Below are positions 17,185-26,500 of a DNA stretch of 64,000 nucleotides, one piece after another. Each line of letters begins with the position of its first letter. Positions within the stretch are counted from its first letter, which is position 1. The stretch covers positions 1,364,001 to 1,428,000 of the forward strand of contig NZ_LT607752.1 of assembly GCF_900090265.1 (NCBI RefSeq), in the 5' to 3' direction. Source of the stretch: Micromonospora rifamycinica. Lineage in GTDB: Bacteria; Actinomycetota; Actinomycetes; Mycobacteriales; Micromonosporaceae. A program made the translations under genes and the position numbers. Below the pieces are notes generated by a model. The model did no database searches. It was not told the DNA's origin and saw only the letters and a list, made by a program, of their open reading frames with translations.

Positions 17185-18429
17185 ATGAGCAGCACGAGCT
17201 GCCCGCATTCCGGCCCGTCCCCGTCCGACCGCCGCCGATCCCCCACCGCCGGCCCGCCCGGCACCGACCGGACCACCCTCGCCGGCGCCCGGCTGACCCC
17301 CATGCGTCGGGGTCTGCGCCTGCTGGGCCTGGCCACCGCCGCCCTCGTGGCCGTGGTCGCCGCCGGCTCGGTGGTGACCGCGCCCGCGAGCGCCGAATCC
17401 AACGGCGGGGTACGGGTGATGCCGCTCGGTGACTCGATCACCGACGGCTTCAACGTCCCCGGGGGCTACCGGATCGAGCTGTGGCAGCGGCTGGTCGCCG
17501 ACGGCTACCGGGTCGACTTCGTCGGCTCGATGTTCAACGGCCCGTCCAACCTGGGCGACCACGACCACGAGGGCCACTCCGGCTGGACCATCTCCCAGAT
17601 CGACGCCAACGTGGTGAACTGGCTGCGCACCACGACCCCGCGTACGGTGCTGCTGCACATCGGCACCAACGACATGTACAACGCCTCCGGCGCCCCGGCC
17701 CGGCTCTCCACCCTGATCGACAAGATCACCAACACCGCCCCGAACGCGGACGTCTTCGTCGCCACCATCATCCCGCGCAACGGCACCGAGTCGGCGGTAC
17801 GCACCTTCAACGCGGCGATCCCCGGGATCGTGCAGAGCAAGGTCAGCGCCGGCAAGCGGGTGCACCTGGTGGACATGTTCAGCGCGGTGGGCACCGGCGA
17901 CCTCGCCGACGGCATCCACCCGAACGCCACCGGCTACCGCAAGATGGCCACCACCTGGTACAACGCGCTGCGGGCGGTGCCGGGAAGCCTCGGCGGCAAC
18001 ACCCCGACCACCCCGCCGACCACCGCCCCGCCGACCACCCCGCCGCCGACCACGCCCCCGCCGACGACGCCGCCGCCCACCACGCCGCCGCCGACCACGC
18101 CGCCGCCCTCGGCGGGCTGCCGGGTCGCGTACACGGTCAACGCCTGGAACTCCGGGCTCACCGCCTCGATCAGCGTCACCAACACCAGCAGCACGACGGT
18201 CAACGGCTGGGCGCTGGCGTTCACCCTGCCCGGTGGGCAGACCATCACCAGCGGGTGGAACGCCACCTACTCGCCGACGAGCGGTGCGGTGACCGCCCGC
18301 AACGTCTCCTACAACGGCACCATCGCACCGAACACCTCGGTCGACGTCGGCTTCCAGGCCGACCACACCGGCAACGCCGGTCGACCGTCCTCGTTCACCC
18401 TCAACGGCACCGCCTGCAGCGTCGCCTGA
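17185..18429 (+). CDS. Secreted CE3-type acetyl xylan esterase with CBM2
   Basis: Removes acetyl groups from xylan outside the cell. From the ATG at 17185 (AGGGAG just upstream) the protein has 414 residues. An unusually long N-terminal stretch of about 39 residues precedes a hydrophobic secretion signal ending near residue 71. The SGNH hydrolase domain follows, with MPLGDSITDG (Ser84), HIGTNDMYN, and the Asp/His block DGIHPNATGY near residue 242. A Thr/Pro linker occupies about residues 272-308, and a C-terminal CBM2 (starting GCRVAYTVN, ending TAFxLNG-like SSFTLNGTAC) binds cellulose or xylan. A start at the internal ATG 17302 would also give a good signal peptide. Confidence 0.86.
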   Translation: MSSTSCPHSGPSPSDRRRSPTAGPPGTDRTTLAGARLTPMRRGLRLLGLATAALVAVVAAGSVVTAPASAESNGGVRVMPLGDSITDGFNVPGGYRIELWQRLVADGYRVDFVGSMFNGPSNLGDHDHEGHSGWTISQIDANVVNWLRTTTPRTVLLHIGTNDMYNASGAPARLSTLIDKITNTAPNADVFVATIIPRNGTESAVRTFNAAIPGIVQSKVSAGKRVHLVDMFSAVGTGDLADGIHPNATGYRKMATTWYNALRAVPGSLGGNTPTTPPTTAPPTTPPPTTPPPTTPPPTTPPPTTPPPSAGCRVAYTVNAWNSGLTASISVTNTSSTTVNGWALAFTLPGGQTITSGWNATYSPTSGAVTARNVSYNGTIAPNTSVDVGFQADHTGNAGRPSSFTLNGTACSVA

Positions 18430-18435
18430 TCCGCC

Positions 18436-18468
18436 GTCCGGCACCGGTGCCCGGCACCGGTGCCGGAC
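18436..18468. terminator. Intercistronic hairpin
   Basis: A self-complementary 33-base segment from GTCCGG to CCGGAC with 16-base arms around one central base, so roughly a 14-pair stem. It lies 6 bases after the CE3 stop and 44 bases before the next gene of the unit. There is no T-tract. Confidence 0.55.
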
Positions 18469-18512
18469 GTTCCTCGACCACCGACTCCCACCACCCCCAG
18501 TAGGAGTACCGC

Positions 18513-20576
18513 ATGCGACTCACCAGAACGTTGCCCGCGCGGCTGTTCCTGGCCGCCGGTCTGATAGCCGCCGGAACAGCCGTCGCCCTCCCCGCCGAGG
18601 CCGCGGCGGCGGGCTGCGCCGTCGACTACACCGTCTCCTCCGAGTGGGGCGGCGGCTTCGGCGCGAACGTGGCCATCACCAACCTCGGCGACCCGATCGA
18701 CGGCTGGACGCTGACCTGGTCGTACGGGGCCGGGCAGCAGGTCACCCAGGCGTGGAACGCCACCGTCACCCAGTCGGGAGCCGAGGTGACCGCCCGCAAC
18801 GTCAGCTACAACGGCGCCATCGCCACCGGCGCCAACGTGTCGTTCGGGTTCAACGGCTCGTGGAACGGCAGCAACCCGAAGCCGACCAGCTTCACCCTCA
18901 ACGGCACGGTGTGCACCGGCGGTACGACCACCCCGCCGCCCACTACACCCCCGCCCACCACGCCGCCACCGACCACACCCCCGCCCACCACGCCGCCGCC
19001 CACCACACCCCCGCCGACCACGCCGCCACCGACCACACCCCCGCCCACCACCCCGCCGCCGGGTCAGTGGCCGCCCTCCTCCACCTTCGCCAACCCGGTG
19101 CTCTGGCAGGACTTCGCGGACATCGACATCCTGCGGGTGGACGACACCTACTACTACTCCGCGTCGACCATGCACTACTCCCCCGGCGCTCCGGTGCTGC
19201 GCTCCTACGACCTGGTCAACTGGGAGTTCGCCGGCCACTCGGTGCCCAAGCTCGACTTCGGCCAGAAGTACGACATGACCGCCGGGCGTGGTTACGTCCG
19301 GGGCATCTGGGCGTCGTTCCTGGGCTACCGCAAGAGCAACAAGACGTTCTACTGGGGCGGCTGCATCGACTTCAACAAGACCTACATCTACACCGCGCCG
19401 TCGGCCGAGGGGCCGTGGACCCGGCACACCACGCTCGACCAGTGCTACTACGACGCCGGTCTGCTGGTCGACGACAACGACACCATGTACGTCGCGTACG
19501 GCAACACGAACATCAGCGTCGCCCAGCTCTCCGCCGACGGGAAGACCCAGGTCCGCTCGCAGCAGGTGTTCACCACCCCGTCGAACGTGGGCACCCTGGA
19601 GGGTGCCCGGTTCTACAAGCGCAACGGCAGCTACTACATCTTCCTCACCCGGCCCGCCAACGGGCAGTACATCCTCAAGGCGTCCAACCCGTTCGGGCCG
19701 TACACCATGCAGCAGGTGCTGCTGAACCTGCCCGGACCGATCGCCGGCGGCGGCGTGCCGCACCAGGGCGGCATGGTGCAGACGCAGAACGGGGACTGGT
19801 ACTACATGGGGTTCGTGGACGCCTACCCCGGCGGCCGGGTGCCGGTGCTCGCCCCGGTCACCTGGAACTCCAGCGGCTGGCCCGTCCTCCAGCTGGTCAA
19901 CAACACCTGGGGCGCGTCGTACCCGTACCCGAACGTGCCCCGGCCACCCCGCCAGGTCAAACCCATGATCGGGACGGACACCTTCGCCGGCACCACCCTC
20001 GGCCCGCAGTACGAGTGGAACCACAACCCGGACAACACCAAGTGGTCGGTCAACAACGGGCTGCGGCTGCAGACCGCCACGGTGACCAACGACCTGTACA
20101 ACGCCCGTAACACGCTGACCCACCGGATCCAGGGTCCACGGTCCACGGCGACCATCGAGCTGGACTACTCCACGATGCGCGACGGTGACCGCAGCGGCCT
20201 GGCGATGCTGCGCGACCAGTCGGCCTGGATCGGCGTCCGCCGCGACAACGGCGCGACCCGGGTCGCCGTGGTCAACAACCTGACCATGGACAGCAACTGG
20301 AACACCACCAACACCGGCACCGAGGTCGCCGGGGTTGGCATCTCCGGCGGGAAGATCTGGCTACGGATCAACGCGGACATCAGCCCCGGCTCCGGCCGGC
20401 AGGCCCGCTTCTCCTACAGCACCGACGGGGTGAACTTCACCTCGCTCGGCCCCGCGTTCACCCTCAACAACGCCTGGCAGTTCTTCATGGGCTACCGGTT
20501 CGCCATGTTCAACTACGCCACCAGCTCGCTCGGTGGCGCGGTGACCGTCCGGAAGTTCGACCTGGCCAAGTCGTAG
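18513..20576 (+). CDS. Secreted CBM2-GH43 beta-xylosidase/arabinofuranosidase
   Basis: A 687-residue exported enzyme. Domains in order: signal peptide (1-32), CBM2 (about 35-133), Thr/Pro linker (138-185), five-bladed GH43 propeller (188-470) and a C-terminal concanavalin-like beta-xylosidase domain (487-687). GH43 acid residues appear as D203 in DFADIDI, an Asp in CYYDAGLLVD and the Glu in VGTLEGARFY. Substrate is probably xylo-oligosaccharide or arabinose side chains; the exact subfamily needs comparison. Its catalytic half is closely similar to that of 54159-56264, but the binding module differs. RBS AGGAG precedes the ATG. Confidence 0.88.
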   Translation: MRLTRTLPARLFLAAGLIAAGTAVALPAEAAAAGCAVDYTVSSEWGGGFGANVAITNLGDPIDGWTLTWSYGAGQQVTQAWNATVTQSGAEVTARNVSYNGAIATGANVSFGFNGSWNGSNPKPTSFTLNGTVCTGGTTTPPPTTPPPTTPPPTTPPPTTPPPTTPPPTTPPPTTPPPTTPPPGQWPPSSTFANPVLWQDFADIDILRVDDTYYYSASTMHYSPGAPVLRSYDLVNWEFAGHSVPKLDFGQKYDMTAGRGYVRGIWASFLGYRKSNKTFYWGGCIDFNKTYIYTAPSAEGPWTRHTTLDQCYYDAGLLVDDNDTMYVAYGNTNISVAQLSADGKTQVRSQQVFTTPSNVGTLEGARFYKRNGSYYIFLTRPANGQYILKASNPFGPYTMQQVLLNLPGPIAGGGVPHQGGMVQTQNGDWYYMGFVDAYPGGRVPVLAPVTWNSSGWPVLQLVNNTWGASYPYPNVPRPPRQVKPMIGTDTFAGTTLGPQYEWNHNPDNTKWSVNNGLRLQTATVTNDLYNARNTLTHRIQGPRSTATIELDYSTMRDGDRSGLAMLRDQSAWIGVRRDNGATRVAVVNNLTMDSNWNTTNTGTEVAGVGISGGKIWLRINADISPGSGRQARFSYSTDGVNFTSLGPAFTLNNAWQFFMGYRFAMFNYATSSLGGAVTVRKFDLAKS

Positions 20577-20587
20577 GACCCGTCCCT

Positions 20588-20625
20588 CCTCGCCGGCCGA
20601 CCACCCCCGTGGTCGGCCGGCGAGG
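20588..20625. terminator. Intercistronic 17-pair hairpin
   Basis: Arms CCTCGCCGGCCGACCAC and its exact complement (20588-20604 and 20609-20625) around the loop CCCC. It lies between two same-strand genes only 80 bases apart and ends 31 bases before the next start codon, leaving little room for a separate promoter. It may attenuate or stabilise the message rather than end it. Confidence 0.65.
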
Positions 20626-20656
20626 CGTATCCCCCACCTCCGACAGGAGCATCCCC

Positions 20657-22183
20657 GTGTCCGCCTCACACCACCCCCGGTCGGCCGTCCCGCCGTACCC
20701 GCACCCGCCCGCCACCGCACCCCGCACCGACCCGCCGCCCGCCCGCCACTCCGGCCGGGCCCGGACGGCGGCGCTGCTCGTGCTGACCCTGCTGGCCACC
20801 CTGCTGACCGCCGCCGCCCCGGCCGGGGCGGCCCCCGCCGTGCGGGTCACCAACCCGCTGGTCGCGCAGCGCGCCGACCCGCACATCGTCCGGCACACCG
20901 ACGGCTACTACTACCTGACCGCCACCGCCCCCGAGTACGACCGGATCGTGCTGCGCCGGGCCACCACCCTCCAGGGCCTGTCCAGTGCCCCGGAGACCGT
21001 CATCTGGCGGCGGCACACCAGCGGGATCATGGGCGCGCACATCTGGGCGCCGGAGATCCACTTCATCGACGGCCGGTGGTACGTCTACTTCGCCGCCGGC
21101 GCCACCGACAACGTCTGGGCGATCCGGATGTACGTCCTGGAGGGCACCGGGGCGAACCCGTTGACCGCGAGCTGGGCGGAGAAGGGGCAGATCCGTACCC
21201 CCTGGGAGACCTTCGCCCTGGACGCCTCGACCTTCGTCACCAACGGGGTGCGCTACCTGATCTGGGCGCAGGCCGAACCGGGCATCGCCACCAACTCCAA
21301 CCTCTACATCGCCCGGATGGCCAACCCGTGGACGCTCAGCGGCGCACCGACCCGGATCGCCGTGCCCACCCTGGAGTGGGAGATGCGCGGCGGGGTGAAG
21401 GTCAACGAGGGGCCGACCGTGCTGCAACGCAACGGCCGGATCTTCCTCACCTACTCGGCCAGCGCCACCGACGCCAACTACTGCCTCGGTCTGCTGACCG
21501 CCTCGGCCGGCAGCGACCTGCTCAAGGCGTCGTCCTGGGTGAAGTCGCCGCAGCCGGTCTTCACCAGCAACTCCGCCACCGGCCAGTGGGGGCCGGGGCA
21601 CAACTCGTTCACCGTCTCCGAGGACGGGCTCAGCGACATCCTCGTCTACCACGACCGCAACTACCGGGACATCAGCGGTGACCCGCTGCGCGACCCCAAC
21701 CGGCGGACCCGGGTCCAGAAGGTCTACTGGAACGCCGACGGCACCCCCAACTTCGGCATCCCGGTGCCCGACGGGGCCACCCCGGTCCGACTGCGGTCGG
21801 ACAACCTGCCCGACCGGTTCGTCCGGCACTGGGAGTACCGGGCCCGGCTGGAGGCGAACGTGACGAACCTCGCCGACTCGCAGTTCCGTCTGGTGCCCGG
21901 CCTGGCCGGCGGCAACACGGTGTCCCTGGAGTCCACCAACTTCCCCGGCTACTACCTGCGGCACCGCAACTGGGAGGTGTGGGTCGAGCGGGACGACGCC
22001 TCGTCGACGTACCGCGCCGACGCCAGCTTCGTGCAGCGGACCGGCCTGTCGAACCCCGCCGGGGTGTCGTTCGAGGCGGTCAACTACCCCGGCCAGTACC
22101 TGCGGCACAGCGGTGGTCTGCTCTACCTGCGGACCGTCGCCGACGCCACCGGCAACGCCGAGGCCACCTTCGTGCTGGAATGA
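20657..22183 (+). CDS. Secreted GH43 exo-arabinofuranosidase with CBM42
   Basis: Releases L-arabinose from arabinan or arabino-oligosaccharides outside the cell. The GTG at 20657 has AGGAG 7 bases upstream and gives 508 residues: a signal ending near LLTAAAPAGAA, a GH43 propeller (about 65-345) with the base in QRADPHI, and the motif GAHIWAPEIHFIDG. The C-terminal AbfB/CBM42 beta-trefoil (about 372-508) shows repeated LRSDNLPDRFVRH and FEAVNYPGQYLRH units. This order matches GH43_26-CBM42 exo-1,5-alpha-L-arabinofuranosidases from Streptomyces (established family knowledge). Transcription probably comes from the promoter at 16847. Confidence 0.87.
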   Translation: MSASHHPRSAVPPYPHPPATAPRTDPPPARHSGRARTAALLVLTLLATLLTAAAPAGAAPAVRVTNPLVAQRADPHIVRHTDGYYYLTATAPEYDRIVLRRATTLQGLSSAPETVIWRRHTSGIMGAHIWAPEIHFIDGRWYVYFAAGATDNVWAIRMYVLEGTGANPLTASWAEKGQIRTPWETFALDASTFVTNGVRYLIWAQAEPGIATNSNLYIARMANPWTLSGAPTRIAVPTLEWEMRGGVKVNEGPTVLQRNGRIFLTYSASATDANYCLGLLTASAGSDLLKASSWVKSPQPVFTSNSATGQWGPGHNSFTVSEDGLSDILVYHDRNYRDISGDPLRDPNRRTRVQKVYWNADGTPNFGIPVPDGATPVRLRSDNLPDRFVRHWEYRARLEANVTNLADSQFRLVPGLAGGNTVSLESTNFPGYYLRHRNWEVWVERDDASSTYRADASFVQRTGLSNPAGVSFEAVNYPGQYLRHSGGLLYLRTVADATGNAEATFVLE

Positions 22184-22190
22184 GCCGTTT

Positions 22191-22225
22191 CCCGTCGGGC
22201 CGGGTCGGATGCCCGGCCCGACGGG
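22191..22225. terminator. Terminator after the GH43-CBM42 gene
   Basis: Perfect 14-base arms (CCCGTCGGGCCGGG at 22191-22204 and its complement at 22212-22225) with a 7-base loop, 8 bases after the stop codon and without a T-tract. Confidence 0.7.
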
Positions 22226-22261
22226 CCGGCGGGTCGGCGGACGGCGGACGGCGGGGCGGGA

Positions 22262-22297
22262 TAGCGACCGGCCTACGACCCGCCGGGCCGGTCGCTA
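22262..22297. terminator. Terminator overlapping the ilvE stop codon
   Basis: Perfect 12-base arms TAGCGACCGGCC (22262-22273) and complement (22286-22297). The right arm includes the minus-strand ilvE stop, so translation and termination signals share bases. Confidence 0.6.
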
Positions 22298-23380
22298 CCG
22301 GACCCGGCGCATCCAGCCGTGCCGGTCCTCGGCCCGACCGGCCTGGATGTCGAGCAGGTGCCGCCGGAACTCCCGGGTGTGCCTGCCCGGCGTCCCGTCG
22401 CCGACGGCGAGGGTGAAGTCCTGGTTCTTCAGGCCGATGATCGGGGTGATCACGGCCGCCGTGCCCGCCGCGAAGGCCTCCGTCAGCGACCCGTCGGCGA
22501 ACCCGGCGCGCAGCTCGTCCAGGTCGATCGTGCGCTGCACCGGCTCCAGCCCGTGCTCGGCGGCGAGGGTCAGCACGCTGTCCCGGGTCACCCCGTCGAG
22601 GATGGTGCCCAGCCCGGGGGTGAGCAGCCGGTCGTCGCGGGTCACGAAGAAGACGTTCATGGTGCCGGACTCGTCGATGCTGCGCCGGTCCTCGCCGCCC
22701 AGGTAGAGCACCTGCTCGCAGCCGTGGTCCAGGGCCTCCCGCTGCGGGGCCAGACTCGCCGCGTAGTTGCCGCCGCACTTCGCCGCGCCGGTGCCCCCGA
22801 TCGACGCCCGGCTGTAGGTGGTGCTGACCCAGAGCGTGACGCCGGTGACCCCGTTCGGGAAGTACGACCCGGCCGGGCAGGCCAGCACGCAGTAGGTGGC
22901 CTGCCGGGCCGGGCGCACCCCGAGGAACGCCTCCGCGGCGAACATGAACGGACGCAGGTAGAGGCTCTGCTCACCCCCGTACGGCGGCACCCAGGCCTCG
23001 TCCGCGCGGACCAGCGCGGCCACGCTCTCGACGAAGGTCTCCTCGTCCAGCTCGGGCAGGACCAGCCGGCGGGCGGACGCGGCGAACCGGCGCGCGTTGA
23101 GTTCCGGGCGGAACAGCCAGATGCTGCCGTCGGCGTGCCGGAAAGCCTTGAGCCCTTCGAGGATCTCCTGCGCGTAGTGCAGGACCGCCGCGCCGGGGTG
23201 GAGGGTGAACGGCTCCAGCGCGCCCACCCGGTGGTCGTGCCAACCGGCGTCCGCCGACCACGCGGCGGTCGCCATGTGGTCGGTGAAGTACCGGCCGAAG
23301 CCGGGGTCGGCGAGGATCTCCTCCCGGGTCCGCGGCGGGGTCGGGTGGTCGGTGGGGACGAACGGGAACTGCGCGGTCAT
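22295..23380 (-). CDS. ilvE: Branched-chain amino acid aminotransferase
   Basis: A PLP-dependent transaminase for leucine, isoleucine and valine, cytoplasmic. The 361 residues match the class IV family. K201 in GAAKCGGNYAAS binds PLP, and the conserved QEILEGLKAF and MNVFFV segments are present. The ATG at 23380 is chosen because GAGGAGAG lies 6 bases upstream; the frame extends to 23446 without family similarity. It is a housekeeping gene between secreted hydrolase genes and has its own terminator. Confidence 0.95.
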   Translation of the reverse strand: MTAQFPFVPTDHPTPPRTREEILADPGFGRYFTDHMATAAWSADAGWHDHRVGALEPFTLHPGAAVLHYAQEILEGLKAFRHADGSIWLFRPELNARRFAASARRLVLPELDEETFVESVAALVRADEAWVPPYGGEQSLYLRPFMFAAEAFLGVRPARQATYCVLACPAGSYFPNGVTGVTLWVSTTYSRASIGGTGAAKCGGNYAASLAPQREALDHGCEQVLYLGGEDRRSIDESGTMNVFFVTRDDRLLTPGLGTILDGVTRDSVLTLAAEHGLEPVQRTIDLDELRAGFADGSLTEAFAAGTAAVITPIIGLKNQDFTLAVGDGTPGRHTREFRRHLLDIQAGRAEDRHGWMRRVR

Positions 23381-23530
23381 CCGGGCTCTCCTCGGGGGGT
23401 GTCGGTGCACACGACGACGCGTCGCCGCACGTCGCTGCCCCATCATGTCCTGACAGGACGGTCATGTGGGGGCGGGCCACGGGCGACCCGGGACTCCCGG
23501 GCACGGTCGACCATGGCCCACTCGCACGAA

Positions 23531-23564
23531 CGCGCCGCCCGACCGGAGCAGGTCGGGCGGCGCG
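23531..23564. terminator. Terminator after the double-GH43 gene
   Basis: Perfect 14-base arms CGCGCCGCCCGACC (23531-23544) and complement (23551-23564), loop GGAGCA, 12 bases downstream of the minus-strand stop at 23577. Confidence 0.75.
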
Positions 23565-23576
23565 TCCGGGTGGTGG

Positions 23577-26500
23577 CTAGCGGACCGCGGGAATCCGCAG
23601 GACGCCCACCTCGCCGACGTTGCCGGCCACGTCGACCGCGCGGTAGCGCACCCCGTGGGCCTGGTCGTCCAGCGGCACCGGCCCGGTCCAGGTGGTCCAC
23701 TCCCCACCGTCGAGCCGGTACTCCAACCGGGCCACCCCGGAATCGGTGTCCCGGCCGGTGACGACCAGCGTGCGGTCGACCAGGGCCGCCCCGGCGGTCG
23801 GCGCGACCCGGTCCACCCGCACCGGCACCGACCACGGCTCGCTCCAGAACAGGTTGACCCCCTGGGCCCGGTACTCGATCGTGTGCCGGCCCGCCGGCAG
23901 GGCCACCGGCTCCCGGTACGGGAACCAGCCTCCCCCGTCGATCTGGTACTCCACCAGCCTGATCAGTTCGCCGTGGGCCAGGGTGAGGGCGGCGTTCGCG
24001 CCGTACCACCCGTCGGCGCCCGGGTCGGTGATCCGCAGCCGGGGCTGCCCGCCCCGGTAGCGCAGCGGCTCGACGCCGCTGAGCGTGGGCACCACCGGGA
24101 TGATGGTGCCGTCGTCGGCGAAGTACAGCCGGTCGATGGTGGTCTCCCGGTGGGTGCCGTCGCCGCCCGGGACGGCGAACCGGTGGTACGCCACGTACCA
24201 GTCGTCGGTGCCCGGCACCTGGATGATCGAGTGGTGCCCGGTGCCGAGGATGCCCTGGCCCGGGTCCTTGCCGAGGATCTCCCCCCGGCTGGTGAACGGC
24301 CCGAGCGGGCTGCTGCCCGTCCCGTAGCCGACCCGGTAGTTCTCGCTGCCGGTGTCGTCGATCGACCAGGACAGGTAGTACACGCCGTTGCGCTTGTTCA
24401 GGAACAGGCCCTCGCGGAAGCCGGTGAGCCCGGTCAGCCGGACCCGCCGGGCGACGTCGTACGAGATCATGTCGTCGTTCAGCGGGACCACGTACGGGGT
24501 GCCGTTGCCCCAGTACAGGTAGCTCTTCCCGTCGTCGTCGGTGAAGACCGCCGGGTCGATCTGCTGGGCGTTGCCGTAGTCGGCCTTGCTGACCAGGGGC
24601 CGGCCGAGCGGGTCGACGAACGGCCCGAGCGGCGAGTCGGCCACCGCGACGCCGATGTTCTGCTGGGCCGAGAAGTACAGGTAGTACTTCCCGTTCTTCT
24701 CGATCGCGGCCGGCGCCCAGGCGTTGGTGTCCGCCCAGCTGATGTCCGGCCCGAGGTCGAGAATGGTGTCGTGGGCGGTCCAGTCGACCAGGTTGCGGCT
24801 GGACCAGACGGTGAACGTCGAACTGCTCCAGCCGGGGAAGCCGTCGGTGGTGCCGTAGATGTAGTAGGTGTCGCCGAACCGGACGATGTTCGGGTCGGCG
24901 TTGAAGCCGGGCAGCACCGGGGTGTTCATCGGCACCGCCCGGACCGTCCAGACCCGGGTGGCCCCGGCGGCGCTGGTGACGGTGACCGCCACCGGCCGGG
25001 TGTAGTTGCGTGGCCCGGCGGGCCTGACGGTGGAGGTCGGCGCCACCAGGTAGCGCGGGGCGAGGCTGGTCAGGTCGGTGCCCGGCCGGACCGGCAGGGT
25101 GATCGTGCCGGCGGCGGCGTCCACCACGGCCGGAACCTTGAGGCTGTCGAGTTCGACGGCGACCACGCTGGTGCCGTTGCTGCCGAGCGCGGCGACCTCG
25201 GCGTCGCTGAGCGCCCGGTTGTAGAGGGAGAAGTCGCGGATCCGGCCCTTGAGGTAGCGGTCGCTGGCGTACTGGGAACGGCCCAGGTAGTTGGCGGTGG
25301 TCCGACCGCCGCCGATGTCGCCGGGGGCGACGGTCAACCCGGTCTTCTCGGCCACCCGCACCCCGTCCAGGTAGAGCCGGGCGGTGCCGGCCCGGTTCAG
25401 GGTGTACGTCAGGGTCTTCCACGCTGCCCGGGGCAGCGCCCGGCCGCCGGTGACGGTCTGCTCGCCGGTCCAGTTGCCGAGGCTGATCGAGGTGCGGTAG
25501 TCGTTGCCGGTGGTGAACAGGTAGCCGTTGCCGACGCCGGCGGCGTCGGTGTTGCCGAGTCCCCAGACGAAGTACGGGGTGGCCTGGTCGGCGGCGATGT
25601 TCACGTCCATCGACACGGTGATCTCGTCGAGGCCGGACATGATGTTGTCGGGCAGGTCGACGTGGCCGTCGGTGCCGCCGAGGGTGAGGCTGCCGGCGTC
25701 CCAGCGGGCGTCGCCGGCCAGGGTGGCGTGGTGGCCGTTGCCGGAGTCGTCGGTGACCGTGCCGCCGGTGGTCTGGTCGAGCCGGTAGTGGGCCACCACC
25801 CCGTCGGCGTTGGCGCTGACCGGCGGCGGCGCGTCGGTCAGCGCGTCGAGTTCGGCGCGGGTGACCGGGATGACGGTGCCGTGCCGCGGGCTGGCCGGCA
25901 GCCGGTAGGAGGCGGGCACCTTCCAGTCCGGCCTGGCCAGGTCGTCGGTGCCCAGCGGGATGTAGCCCCGGCCGCCGTACTCGTCGACGAAGAGGTAGTA
26001 CCGCGAGCCGGAGGTGTCGCCGGGGTTGGCCTTGAACACGGTGGGGCCCTCCACGGCGGAGGTGCCCGCGTCCCGGCCGATGCACGAGTCGAGCATCGTC
26101 CAGGCGGGTCGGCCGGGCAGGTCGACGGCGGTCAGCGAGGGGGACTTCTCCTGGATGATGTCGGAGCAGCCGGTGCCGCCGCCGCCCTCGTCCTTGGTGA
26201 ACCGGTAGTAGGTGTCACCCTCGCGGATCATCGTGGAGTCGATCCGGGACTCGCCCCGGTCCTGCCAGACCGTCGCCGGGCTGAACGTGACGAAGTCGCG
26301 GGTGGTGGCGGCCAGCATCCGGTTGTACGTGTTGCCGGTGTGGCCCGGGTCGTTCTCGGCGAACAGCTTCGAGGCCCAGAAGACCAGGTACTCGCCGCGC
26401 TCGGCGTCCCAGTACGCCTCCGGCGCCCAGGTGTTGCCGGCGGTGGGCGGGGAGACCTCGACGTGCCGCTGCGCCGACCAGTTCACCAGGTCGGTGGACT

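Noticed and set aside
14587..18444. A 1285-codon minus-strand frame over LacI, CE7 and CE3
   Set aside because: Gly/Arg/Asp-rich translation without motifs, opposite three recognisable plus-strand genes.
18930..19065. Short-period repeat resembling a microsatellite or CRISPR-like array
   Set aside because: It encodes the Thr/Pro linker of the CBM2-GH43 protein; unit length and lack of unique spacers exclude CRISPR.
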